DNA of 64,000 nucleotides, from NCBI RefSeq assembly GCF_050920755.1, contig NZ_CP158480.1, positions 186,001 to 250,000 on the forward strand, in the 5' to 3' direction. Position 1 is the first letter of the stretch, and every line of letters starts with the position of its first letter. Positions 52,231 through 61,022 of this stretch are shown here, one piece after another. The notes under the pieces were generated by a model. The model saw only the letters and a list, made by a program, of their open reading frames with translations, had not been told where the DNA came from and made no database searches. This DNA is from Oligella sp050920755 (lineage in GTDB: Bacteria > Pseudomonadota > Gammaproteobacteria > Burkholderiales > Burkholderiaceae_B). The position numbers and the translations under genes are program-made.

Positions 52231-55200
52231 ATGAAAGGAATATTTAAGTCCATTTTACATCGACTATTTGAGCAGCAATCACCCCTTGCAAGGGCCAAAG
52301 CAAAGTCAAACATATCAACAAGTTCAAACAATCACACGTCACACACCTCGATCAGTTTAGATCAGGTAAATTCAGCTCGCTGCGAGCGTATTCTTAACTA
52401 CTGGCTTGATACCGAACTGTTCGATTTACCTGAATGCCCATTCGACACCAAAAAAAATATTATTAGCCAACCGGCAGATGACTTTAAGACAGTCTGGGGG
52501 GAGACTGTCATCGAAAAAATTGCTACACATCAGATAAAAATCACAGACGAAAGCCGCTTGTTAATCATGTTTCAGTGTCACCAAGCAGGCTACTTAGCTC
52601 GTGATGACGAAAAGCACCCAAACTACGTAGTACCACGTACCTATTTGGTTGCACAAGCCATGATTCCCCAATGGGATCCAGAACAGAAAACTTTAACGTG
52701 GTTGCGCTCCGATGAAGATGAAGACATTGTCTTAAATTTAGCCACCATGCGCACCCTGTATCGACGTTGTCGAAGTTCGGTGCCTGCCCACATGAGCCTG
52801 TCTCAATGGATTGAAGCCAGGATCGCTAATATTGAAACCAAGTTACATACCCACTTAGGCGGCATCGATCCCGTCCCTCTCAGCAGCGAGGAGCTTCAAA
52901 AGCGTATTATCGTCATTAATAGAGAACTGGCTGACGAGTTTTGGCCTGATCAGAAATCACGCAACTATATGCTCCAGCAATGCCAACCTCTCGAAAGCAG
53001 TTATATGGCCGAACAAGATAAGCCTCGCAAACTCTCCAGTGGGACGGTCACTTTTCGTTGGCGCTTTTGCTATTATCCAGATGAGCTTGAAAGCAAACAA
53101 CTAGGCCCTTTCTTTGTTAAGGATCTTGAGCACGCCATCCGCTTACTTTCTTCCGAAGGCCTTACCGGTTTGTCACAGCCTTTAAACTATTATTTGCTAG
53201 GAAAAACTGAACAGGTTAAAGTACCTACGCCAGTCAATCAGAGCGATTTTTATATATCACATACACAGGCCTTATTACCTGGTCGCTGGCCTGAGAACCC
53301 TCGTTATGGCCTAAGTTTATTGCAAGCTTTTGCAGTAAACGTGGCTCGCAGATCTCACCAATCGCCTATCGTAGCAGTCAATGGTCCACCAGGTACTGGT
53401 AAAACCACGCTTTTAAAAGACATTATTGCGGATCAGTTTGTTACTCGCGCCTATGCACTAAGCCAAATTTGTGAACAATCTAAATGGTTTGACGATACTG
53501 ACAATCTTAAAATGATTATGCAATACAGTATGCTGGTCGCATCAAGCAATAATAAAGCGGTCGAAAATATTTCTAAAGAACTGCCTGCACTCGGTCAATT
53601 AGACGAGGTATTTGCACAGCAAACAACACATTTTCGCAGTTTAGCGCCACAAGGTGATTGGGGATTATTTTGTGGGGTCTTAGGCAATTCTAGCAATCGC
53701 AACACATTTAAAGAATTACTTAAAAAAGTCAGTGAGCACCTTAAATACATTAATGATAGATATAAGCTGAACCTCTTATATAGTCAGCTCCAAAAAGCTG
53801 GTCCTGAAAAAGCACCAGAAGTAATGGAACAATTTGTTCGTCAATGGCAAGAAAGAGCTCTGCTACTTGATTTAGCCTCAGATATTCAGTTGTGTCCTGC
53901 GTCTCAAAAATATAGCGATTTTTTTTTAAAGTTCACTAAAAATCTAGCGCAGCTCAAAGCCAGGAAACTGACTCTTGAGCAGTTCGTTTCTTACTTTGCT
54001 GAACAAAATGAAACTCAGTGGGCTGAAACCCTTACCGCTTTAGACGCATTTAAGCGTCAATGGTTTGCAAAAAAACTTTACCAAACTCATATTGATAACA
54101 AGCTAACCGCAGCAAAGCAGGATTTTTTATCCCGTTACAATGTTTTTAATGACCCCAATGCAAGGTCTGCCAATTTCTGGGAGATGCACCCAGAACAGCA
54201 CTTAATATCTACCGAAAGTTATAACCCTAAGCCTGATGAGTCGCTTGAGACAGCTGAACAGCGTATACAAAAAAGCTCCCCCTTTGCCAGTGAAAAACTG
54301 AATCGACATCGTAGTGAGGTATTTGCAAGCGCTTTGCGATTCAATGAAGCTCTCTTAGAGCATAGTAGTGTACAATTTTCTGCATATTGGGAAGACTTAA
54401 ATCAGCTTATTGATGGCCGTTTAGAAACAAACGAAATTACCCCCCATCATCAACAATTATGGGCTCTGTTGTTCTTATTTTTCCCTGTTATTAGTAGTTC
54501 ACTCTCCTCTATTGAAAACCAATTCAAATTAATGCAAAAAACAGGCGGCTTTGGTTTAGCAATGATCGATGAGGCTGGACAAGCTGTTAACTACCACGTA
54601 GTCGGTCTTTTGCAGCGCTGCCAGCAGGCCATTTTTGTTGGTGACCCCATCCAACTTGAACCGGTAGTAACTTTACCCCCCCCTCTTTAGACCGCGCCAT
54701 TGCTCGCGACTTTATCGAAATTTCGAATCAGGATGGTATTACGCAGTGGGGAGACCCTTATTTAGTTAGTGCTAGTTCAGCTCAAAGCTTAGCCGACCGA
54801 GCTGGTCACTTTATGGCAGAAATTGGTGAACGCAAAGTAGGCATACCTTTGTTAGTGCATAGACGCTGCCTAAACCCGATGTTCTCTATTGCAAACAAGA
54901 TTGCTTACAGCAACACCATGATAATGGCTAGCCAGCCATTTAACTGGCCTGCTCTAGCCAGTGGTTGGATTAATGTGGAAGAGTCAGCCAACTCAATTAC
55001 TACACCAGGCTACTCAAATACCGCTGAAGCTATCACTGCCTTTAAAGTAGTGGAGTTTTTAGTTAAATCGCACCCCGACATGGTAAAGGGTGGTGTGTAC
55101 ATCATTACACCTTTTTCCAGAATGCGAGCCCAACTACAAGCAGAAGGCGAGAAACTTTTACGCCAACCCGATCAGCAACCGTGGATGCGGCAGGCCTTAG

Positions 55201-55514
55201 GAACAGAAAAAGCTGCTACAGTAAATGCTAAACAATTTTTAGGAGAAAATGTAGGTACTGTACATAGTTTTCAAGGGAAAGAAGCCTCCACTGTTATTTT
55301 ATGTATGGCAGCCTCCTCTGTCCGTAAAAACACGGGTGGAATCAGTTGGGTGAATAGCAAGCCCAACTTATTAAACGTAGCTGTAACGCGTGCCAAGCAT
55401 CACTTGTTCGTCATCGGTAATTATAAGGACTGGGCCCAAGGCTCTTTATCTTCAGAACTACAAAACACTGAAATGCAATACTTCGATAGTCTAGAAAGTT
55501 TTATGCAACAGTAA
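52231..55514 (+). pseudogene. Large SF1 (DNA2/NAM7-type) helicase, split at a C8 tract
   Basis: Frame one (52231-54690) and frame two (54687-55514) join to about 1094 residues. The first has Walker A GPPGTGKTTLLKD near 53385, and Walker B plus motif III AMIDEAGQAVNYHVVGLLQ...FVGDPIQLEPVVTL. The second has VHRRCLNPMFSIANKI, GTVHSFQGKEASTVILCMA and LLNVAVTRAKHHLFVIGN (motifs IV-VI). The break is at C8 (54676-54683); nine C would join LPPPS to LDRAIARDF. Such UvrD/AAA_11-AAA_12 helicases are often in defence or mobile islands. The N-terminal ~350 residues are unassigned. Whether it is phase-variable, dead or a sequencing error is open. Confidence 0.75.
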
Positions 55515-55596
55515 GCAACAAGGTATTATATCAACGGCAGTTTAAAATTGACTCCTTGGAGGTGCGGACAAAAACTGGAGGTGCGGTCGATTTTTT
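55515..55596 (+). mobile_element. IS end remnant
   Basis: Contains GGAGGTGCGGACAAAAACT, identical to the IS end at 8792, followed directly by a second partial copy GGAGGTGCGGTC. No transposase remains. It abuts the orphan reading frame at 55597, which was probably truncated by this insertion. Confidence 0.5.
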
Positions 55597-55755
55597 GTGA
55601 GTATTCGAACCGAATTTGAGTATAAAATTCCGACACATCAAGGCGGCGAAATTGGGATTAAATTTCCGCCCGTGATTCAAGCGTATATGGACTTAATGAG
55701 CGCCGCCTCTAAGGTGCCGACTTACGTACAAATGGGTGAAGCGAAGTCAATCTAA
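55597..55755 (+). CDS. Orphan C-terminal fragment, unknown protein
   Basis: A 52-codon frame (nominal GTG): SIRTEFEYKIPTHQGGEI then GIKFPPVIQAYMDLMSAASK and a stop at 55755. I do not recognise the family. A strong terminator follows 24 bp later and an IS end precedes it, so it looks like the 3' end of a longer gene whose front was removed. No ribosome site is evident; probably not translated. Confidence 0.4.
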   Translation: MSIRTEFEYKIPTHQGGEIGIKFPPVIQAYMDLMSAASKVPTYVQMGEAKSI

Positions 55756-55778
55756 GCAGTGCAGTGCTAAAAAGCCGG

Positions 55779-55818
55779 GGCCGAAGCAGTATGTCATCAG
55801 ATTGCTTTGGCCTTTTTT
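55779..55818 (+). terminator. Strong Rho-independent terminator
   Basis: GGCCGAAGCA pairs with TGCTTTGGCC (10 bp, one G-U) and is followed by TTTTTT. It ends the truncated gene upstream and insulates the iron operon. Confidence 0.85.
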
Positions 55819-55894
55819 CATATTTGCCTAATAAACAACTGATTTTATTTCTGAATTATTGCTTGTTGAAAGTAAAAGTAAATGAGCGTACATT

Positions 55895-55913
55895 AATAAT
55901 AAGAATAATTCTT
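55895..55913 (+). promoter_or_regulatory. Fur-box-like site upstream of the iron operon
   Basis: AATAATAAGAATAATTCTT matches the 19-bp Fur consensus at 13 positions by my count and contains the inverted repeat AAGAAT-A-ATTCTT. It ends 37 bp upstream of the P19 start. Iron repression is expected for this operon type. Confidence 0.6.
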
Positions 55914-55950
55914 AATAAAAATAATTTCTTGAATTTATGAGGACTTAAAT

Positions 55951-56508
55951 ATGAAGTTATTAAGCAGCGCTATGTTGGCAAGTGCAACCGCATTATTATT
56001 TGCTTCTGCGGCAAATGCCCAAGAGTATCCGGTCGGTGAGCCGGTTCTTAAGGACGGTATGGAAATCGTCGGTGTTTATTTACAGCCTATCACGATGGAT
56101 AACGAGGGGGTCGATCCTGAGCATCAGCATCGTCCCGCTAAGGACTCCGATATTCACTTAGAGGCTGATATTCATGCTTTAGAGGATAACCCTAACGGTT
56201 TCTCCGAGGGTGATTGGATCCCTAATCTTAATATCACCTACAACATCCAAAAGCTTGATGGTGACAGTAAGTTCAATCAGGACGGTCATTTTATGATGAT
56301 GGTTGCGAGCGACGGTCCACACTACGGTGACAATATTAAATTGGACGGTCACGGTAAGTACAAAGTGACTTTTAATATTGCTCCTCCCAACCCTAATCAA
56401 ATGGGCCGCCATATTGATAAGGAGACCGGTGTCGGTCCTTGGTTCCAGCCGTTTGACGTGTCTTGGGAATTTGACTTTAGCGGTACCGGACGTAAAGGTA
56501 GTTACTAA
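55951..56508 (+). CDS. Periplasmic iron-binding protein P19/FtrA-like (Tp34 family)
   Basis: 185 residues with a signal peptide (LLSSAMLASATALLFASAANA, cleaved about residue 23). The mature protein begins QEYPVGEPVLKDGMEIVGVYLQPI. Conserved metal-ligand candidates are Glu and Met in KDGMEI, His in EADIHA, and MMMVASDGPHYGDN. P19 proteins bind copper and iron in the periplasm and feed an FTR1 permease. First gene of the operon, preceded by a Fur-box-like site and followed by a hairpin that may reduce expression of later genes. Confidence 0.9.
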   Translation: MKLLSSAMLASATALLFASAANAQEYPVGEPVLKDGMEIVGVYLQPITMDNEGVDPEHQHRPAKDSDIHLEADIHALEDNPNGFSEGDWIPNLNITYNIQKLDGDSKFNQDGHFMMMVASDGPHYGDNIKLDGHGKYKVTFNIAPPNPNQMGRHIDKETGVGPWFQPFDVSWEFDFSGTGRKGSY

Positions 56509-56541
56509 TAGCATAGCCGTTACGGCTGATCTTTAGTCTTT

Positions 56542-56590
56542 AAGCTCACAGAGTACCCTGACAGGTAAGGCTGTGAGCTTTTGCTTTTTT
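56542..56590 (+). terminator. Intra-operon terminator/attenuator
   Basis: AAGCTCACAG and CTGTGAGCTT form a 10-bp stem followed by TTGCTTTTTT, between the P19 gene and the cupredoxin-like gene. It probably permits partial read-through, leaving P19 in excess over the membrane components. Confidence 0.78.
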
Positions 56591-56604
56591 AATGGGGTGA
56601 AGCA

Positions 56605-56952
56605 ATGAGAAAAAATGCATTTCTTTTGGTGGCGTTATTTACTTCCTTTTTCTTGAGTTTTCAAGCGGCGGGGGCTAAAGACAAAGAAAAGCATACGATT
56701 CAGCTGCAGATGAAAGACGGTGATTTGATTCCTTTGGTTTTGGAAGCGCCGGCTAATACGATTATCCGTATTGAGGTGAGCAATATCGGTAGCGGACCGG
56801 CTGAGTTTGAAAGTCTGCAATTGCGCAAGGAAAAAGTACTGGCCCCGGGCGTGACTTCGGTGGTGGTGATTCCACCTAAAAAGCCCGGTGAGTATGATTT
56901 TTTTGATGATTTTCATCTGGATAAGCCTAAGGGTAAATTAATCATTAAGTAA
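56605..56952 (+). CDS. Cupredoxin-like periplasmic protein (FtrB/EfeO cupredoxin-domain type)
   Basis: 115 residues with a signal peptide (NAFLLVALFTSFFLSFQAAGA). The rest is a small beta-sandwich like the cupredoxin domain of EfeO: HTIQLQMKDGDLIPLVLEAPANTIIRIEVSNIGSGPAEFES and VVVIPPKKPGEYDFFDDFH. No classical Cys-His-Met copper site is seen, but acidic residues are plentiful. In Bordetella/Brucella Ftr systems the second protein works with P19 to oxidise ferrous iron. GGGGTG precedes the ATG. Confidence 0.83.
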   Translation: MRKNAFLLVALFTSFFLSFQAAGAKDKEKHTIQLQMKDGDLIPLVLEAPANTIIRIEVSNIGSGPAEFESLQLRKEKVLAPGVTSVVVIPPKKPGEYDFFDDFHLDKPKGKLIIK

Positions 56953-56974
56953 ATTTATAACAGGGAGCGTGACC

Positions 56975-57832
56975 ATGGGTCAGGTGGCTTTTGTCGTATG
57001 GCGGGAATGTTTTGAGGCCTTGCTGGTGATTGGCATTATTTATGCTTGGATGGCTAAGCAGGAGGATCGCAGTTGTATGCGTTACTTGTGGGGTGGCGTA
57101 GCACTCGGTCTGCTGGTGGCGGTGATTTTGGCCTTGGTGATTTATGGTGTATTCAGCGCTTTAGAGGGTGCGCCGCAAAGCATTTTTATGATCATCATGC
57201 AAAGCTTGGCGTGCGTTTTGATTGTGCAAATGGTTTACTGGATGCACAAAAACGCTCGCAATATGAAATCGGCCATCGAAGCGGAGATGCTTAAAAGTCG
57301 AGAAAACTACGCTTGGTGGGGCGCTTTGGTGGTGATTTTAGTGGCCATTGCGCGTGAGGGTTCGGAGATAGTGGTGTTCTTATCGGCACAGATTATGGCC
57401 CTAAGCTCAGACAATATCGGTGCTTTTAGTCTTGAAGTGCTTGTCGGTGTGATCGCATCCTTTGTGACGTTTTACTTATTTATTTTGACCGGTCGCGTGG
57501 TGTCATGGAAGAAATTCTTTAGCGTGACGGGCTTTTTGCTATTGTTTTTAGGGCTGTCATTGCTGATGCACGCGGTCGAAGATATTGTGAATTTACTGGT
57601 CGAAAGTGATTATGTTGAGCTACTACCGGAATGGACATACAGTGAGCTATGGGATAGTTCGGATATCTTAAGTACTTCGGGCTTTGTGGGTAATTTGGCC
57701 GGCTCATTCTTTGCTTATCGCGATCAGCCTACCTTGCTTAATGTGATTGTCTTTGTTTTATTTTGGTTGATTATTGCCTTTATTTTTCAACGGTCTAATC
57801 GATATGAAGCGCAAACAGTTAAAACAGCTTAA
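56975..57832 (+). CDS. High-affinity iron permease FTR1 family (FtrC/EfeU-like)
   Basis: 285 residues, seven predicted helices. The two REXXE-type iron motifs are RECFE near residue 11 and REGSE near residue 127 (AIAREGSEIVVFLSAQ). It carries iron across the inner membrane. AGGGAG precedes ATG 56975 at 8 bp; an in-frame GTG at 56969 is too close to it. Its end overlaps the start of the next gene by 29 bp. Confidence 0.9.
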   Translation: MGQVAFVVWRECFEALLVIGIIYAWMAKQEDRSCMRYLWGGVALGLLVAVILALVIYGVFSALEGAPQSIFMIIMQSLACVLIVQMVYWMHKNARNMKSAIEAEMLKSRENYAWWGALVVILVAIAREGSEIVVFLSAQIMALSSDNIGAFSLEVLVGVIASFVTFYLFILTGRVVSWKKFFSVTGFLLLFLGLSLLMHAVEDIVNLLVESDYVELLPEWTYSELWDSSDILSTSGFVGNLAGSFFAYRDQPTLLNVIVFVLFWLIIAFIFQRSNRYEAQTVKTA

Positions 57833-58724
57833 TGATGTGGTCAGATCGGTGTTCATGACGTTGGCGGCCGGCGGTCTGCTGGCGCTGATGACGCCGGCAC
57901 AGGCGGTGCGGGCGCCGGTGATGAATAGTGGTGATATCGCCGCTGCCAAGGGTGATATTCCCACCCCTCAAAAGTTTATGCCGGCGATTGAGGCGTATAT
58001 GCAGTATATGGATTCTTCGATTGCCGAGTCCATTGCTGCATTAACTATGATTGTCGAGCTTGCCAAAGCCGGCGATTTGGGCGATGCTAAGGCGCAGTAT
58101 ATTAAAGCGCATCAAGCCTATGAGCGTGTGCGTCCGGCGCTGCAGGCTTTCGGCTTTATTGATAATGTGGTAAATTCACGCGCGGATTATTTTCCGGATC
58201 GTGAGGCCAATCCGGGTTTTAAAGGTTATCACCGCGTTGAGTACGATATTTTTGTGCTGGCTGATGCGGAAAAAACGGTGCATGATACGCAGCATTTACT
58301 GCATCATTTACGTGATGTCAATAAACGCATTGCCATTGAAACTTTGGAAATTGCCAAATTAGTGCAGTCCGGCGCTGATTTTATGGAAATGATTCTGGAA
58401 AAGAAGCTGCTCGGCATTGAAAATCAATATGCCGGTTCCGATCTGGCAGATATTCAGGCTAATCTTGACGGTTCACAACAGGTCGTGACTTTGCTTAAGC
58501 CCTTTATCGACGAACCTGTGATGGCTAATATCAATGCTATATTTGAGCGTATTCAGGCGATTATGGATAGCTATCGTGAGGGCGACGGCTTTAAGCCGTT
58601 TAATCAGTTAACGTCTGCTGATAAAGCACGTCTTTACTCGCTTGTCACGGAGCAGGCTCAGCAGCTGGCTGAGTTACGCGCTTTATTGGATATTGAAGTT
58701 TATTTTAAGTACAAGTCGGAGTAG
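57804..58724 (+). CDS. efeO: EfeO-like periplasmic imelysin (M75) lipoprotein-type protein
   Basis: 306 residues from ATG 57804. N-terminal signal MKRKQLKQLNDVVRSVFMTL...LLALMTPAQA. The imelysin/M75 motif GxHxxE is present in FKGYHRVEYDIF. No cupredoxin domain is fused here; that function is probably supplied by the separate upstream gene. In EfeUOB systems EfeO binds or loads iron for the permease. Overlap with the permease gene implies coupled translation. There is no lipobox Cys, so it is probably soluble despite the family name. Confidence 0.87.
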   Translation: MKRKQLKQLNDVVRSVFMTLAAGGLLALMTPAQAVRAPVMNSGDIAAAKGDIPTPQKFMPAIEAYMQYMDSSIAESIAALTMIVELAKAGDLGDAKAQYIKAHQAYERVRPALQAFGFIDNVVNSRADYFPDREANPGFKGYHRVEYDIFVLADAEKTVHDTQHLLHHLRDVNKRIAIETLEIAKLVQSGADFMEMILEKKLLGIENQYAGSDLADIQANLDGSQQVVTLLKPFIDEPVMANINAIFERIQAIMDSYREGDGFKPFNQLTSADKARLYSLVTEQAQQLAELRALLDIEVYFKYKSE

Positions 58725-58727
58725 CGT

Positions 58728-60023
58728 ATGTCGACTAATCAGAATCACAGCCCTTTTTCATCAGCACGTCGCGGCGCATTGCGACGCTTCGGACAGATCG
58801 GTTTAGGTATGAGTGCCTTGGGAGTGACGGCAACACAGCTTGCTTTTGCTAAGGACGCCAATGACGCGGCAAGGACGGCCGATGGTACGAGTTGTATGCC
58901 GAATTATGCGCGGCATATCGATGCTCATGGTGCGCATCAACAGGGCGTCATTACCCCGGATCATAAGGAAGCGATTGTGATTGCTTTTAATTTGACCATT
59001 GACACGGCGCAGGAGCTGAACGAGCTCTTTAAAATTATTTCACGACGCATCCGCTTTTTAACGGTCCCACAAGATATTCCGGTGGATAAGGACGATCGTT
59101 TACCGCCGGTGGAGTCCGGTATTTTAGGCGGCAAATTAGAGCCTGATTTATTAACGGTGACGGTGGCTGTCGGTCACACTTTGTTTAACGATCGTTTCGG
59201 TCTTCAGGATCGTAAGCCTAAGCACTTGATGGAAATGAACCGTTTTCCTAATGATCGTCTGGAAGCGAAATGGGTGGGCGGTGATTTGCTATTGCAGTTC
59301 TGTGCCAATAGCCGTGAAAGTGTGATTTATGCGTTGCGTGATATTGTAAGACACACTGAGCGCTATATGTCACCGCTGTGGAAAATCGACGGCTTCTTAC
59401 CGGCGCGTGATATTGACCGCGGTCAGACGGCGATTAATTTATTCGGCTTTAAAGACGGCACGGGTAATGCGGACAGCAAGGACGCCGCTTTGATGGATGA
59501 TCTGGTCTGGGTTACGGCGAAGCAGGAGGAACCGGCTTGGTGCGAGGGCGGCTCTTATATGGCGGTGAGATTGATCCGTTTTAATTTGCAGTTCTGGGAT
59601 CGTACGCCTTTAGAGGATCAGGAAAATGACTTCGGTCGCGATAAACGCAGCGGCGCACCTATCGGTATGAAGGGTGAGTTTGACGATCCGGAAATGCTAA
59701 AGGATCCGCATGGCGACCGTATTTTATATGATTCCCATATGCGTCGTGCCGAGCCGCGCGATCCGGAGCGTCACGTCGCTAAGATGAGACGTCGCAGTTT
59801 CAGCTATTCACTGGGGGTGCATCCTTCCGGCTTGCTGGATATGGGGTTAATCTTTATTGCCTTTCAAAATGACTTATTCCAAGGCTTTATTCATGCTCAA
59901 ACCCGCCTGAACGGTGAGCCTTTGGAACGCTATATCAAGCCCTTCGGTGGCGGTTACTACTTTGTCTTGCCGGGCATGAAGGATGATAATACATATCTCG
60001 GTAAGGGTTTGATGAAGGCTTAG
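58728..60023 (+). CDS. efeB: Deferrochelatase/DyP-type peroxidase EfeB
   Basis: 431 residues. A Tat-type leader is visible (ARRGALRRFGQIGLGMSALGVTATQLAFA, with twin Arg). The DyP motif GFKDGTGN (GxxDG, catalytic Asp) is near residue 244; the C-terminal half includes RRSFSYSLGVHPSGLLDMGLIFIAFQND. A periplasmic haem enzyme proposed to oxidise ferrous iron or release iron from haem. It starts 3 bp after efeO and ends the operon. Confidence 0.92.
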   Translation: MSTNQNHSPFSSARRGALRRFGQIGLGMSALGVTATQLAFAKDANDAARTADGTSCMPNYARHIDAHGAHQQGVITPDHKEAIVIAFNLTIDTAQELNELFKIISRRIRFLTVPQDIPVDKDDRLPPVESGILGGKLEPDLLTVTVAVGHTLFNDRFGLQDRKPKHLMEMNRFPNDRLEAKWVGGDLLLQFCANSRESVIYALRDIVRHTERYMSPLWKIDGFLPARDIDRGQTAINLFGFKDGTGNADSKDAALMDDLVWVTAKQEEPAWCEGGSYMAVRLIRFNLQFWDRTPLEDQENDFGRDKRSGAPIGMKGEFDDPEMLKDPHGDRILYDSHMRRAEPRDPERHVAKMRRRSFSYSLGVHPSGLLDMGLIFIAFQNDLFQGFIHAQTRLNGEPLERYIKPFGGGYYFVLPGMKDDNTYLGKGLMKA

Positions 60024-60124
60024 GGTGAGAAGGTGGTTACCGGTATCGGGGACGTCAAGTGTTAGCGACGCTGAACATATGTATTAATTTGACGCTTAGT
60101 GCACAACCGGCAGGGAAAACACAG

Positions 60125-60160
60125 AGCCCTAGCATTTTGCATGACGTTAGGGCTTAGTTT
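60125..60160 (+). terminator. Terminator after efeB
   Basis: AGCCCTA and TAGGGCT form a 7-bp stem followed by TAGTTTTTG, 102 bp after the efeB stop. Confidence 0.7.
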
Positions 60161-60329
60161 TTGAGTTTGAAATTTTTGGTGATTCTCCGCGTATAAGCTA
60201 TCGATGAATATACATTGAAGTAAGAAAAATAACCTATACGTGTAATTTTTTGAACAAAAGTTTGATTTGATTTTGTATTACAATAATGTATGGTGTTTTG
60301 ATTAGATTGCAGTTTAAAGAGGAAATATC

Positions 60330-60876
60330 ATGCTAAACGCTAAGGATGTGGCTGATTTCTTCCTGGCCCCTATTGATGAGGAAGAGGGGGAGTCATTCGT
60401 CACCAATCTTAAAATACAAAAATTACTATAATTATGCGCAAGGCTATGCTTTAGCTTTGCTGGGACGCAAGCTTTTTAATGAGGATATAGTTTGTTGGGC
60501 GCACGGTCCGGTAGTGAAGTCCATTTATTATCAATATAAAGCCTACGGCAAAAGTCCATTGCCACCTTCGTTTATTGAAATGACTAAATATGATGAAGAT
60601 GAATTGTGTATTCTTAATCATGTCAGATATGAGTATGGTCAATATACAGCATGGAAATTACGTAATATGACTCATGATGAAGCCCCTTATTTAAATACAC
60701 CTAGTGGTGATGTGATGAATGAAGAGTGCATTAAAGATTTTTTCGTTAATAAGATCTCACAAAATACCTTCAGTTTTGATCTCGAAATGATGAAAAGTAG
60801 AGTTGAGGGCAAGTTTGTAAAAATGCCTTCTGATGTAGGAAAAGACTCTTTTTTTGAGTGGGTGAAGAGCATTTAA
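60330..60876 (+). pseudogene. Panacea-domain (SocA-like, DUF4065) antitoxin, frameshifted
   Basis: From ATG 60330: MLNAKDVADFFLAPIDEEEG, VTNLKIQKLL then a stop. Deleting one A near 60430 restores YYAQGYALALLGRKLFNEDIVCWAHGPVVKSIYYQYKAYG and the frame to 60876, giving the familiar NLKIQKLLYYAQGYALAL start of Panacea proteins (about 182 residues). Panacea proteins neutralise diverse toxins encoded next to them. AGAGGA precedes the ATG. As read it yields only 33 residues unless the sequence has an error. Confidence 0.8.
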
Positions 60877-60878
60877 AC

Positions 60879-61022
60879 ATGGCAATCGCTGTATACTTCG
60901 GTGAGATTTTCTTAAAGGAAATGCAAAACTTTCCGAAGGAAGATATTCAGAAAATCGGTGAGTTTGTTGAGTATGTCGCTTCTAACGGTTTCTCCGGACT
61001 CCCGGGCAAAAATAAAAGGTCT
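60879..61022 (+). pseudogene. Truncated partner gene (putative toxin) cut by IS5-family insertion
   Basis: Starts 2 bp after the antitoxin-like gene: MAIAVYFGEIFLKEMQNF, PKEDIQKIGEFVEYVASNG, LPGKNKR, about 48 codons, then the IS5-family end. Partners of Panacea genes are typically toxins. The visible part vaguely resembles the start of RelE/ParE-type toxins (leading beta strand, two helices), but this is not secure. No continuation is recognisable on the other side of the IS at 62251. Confidence 0.6.
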
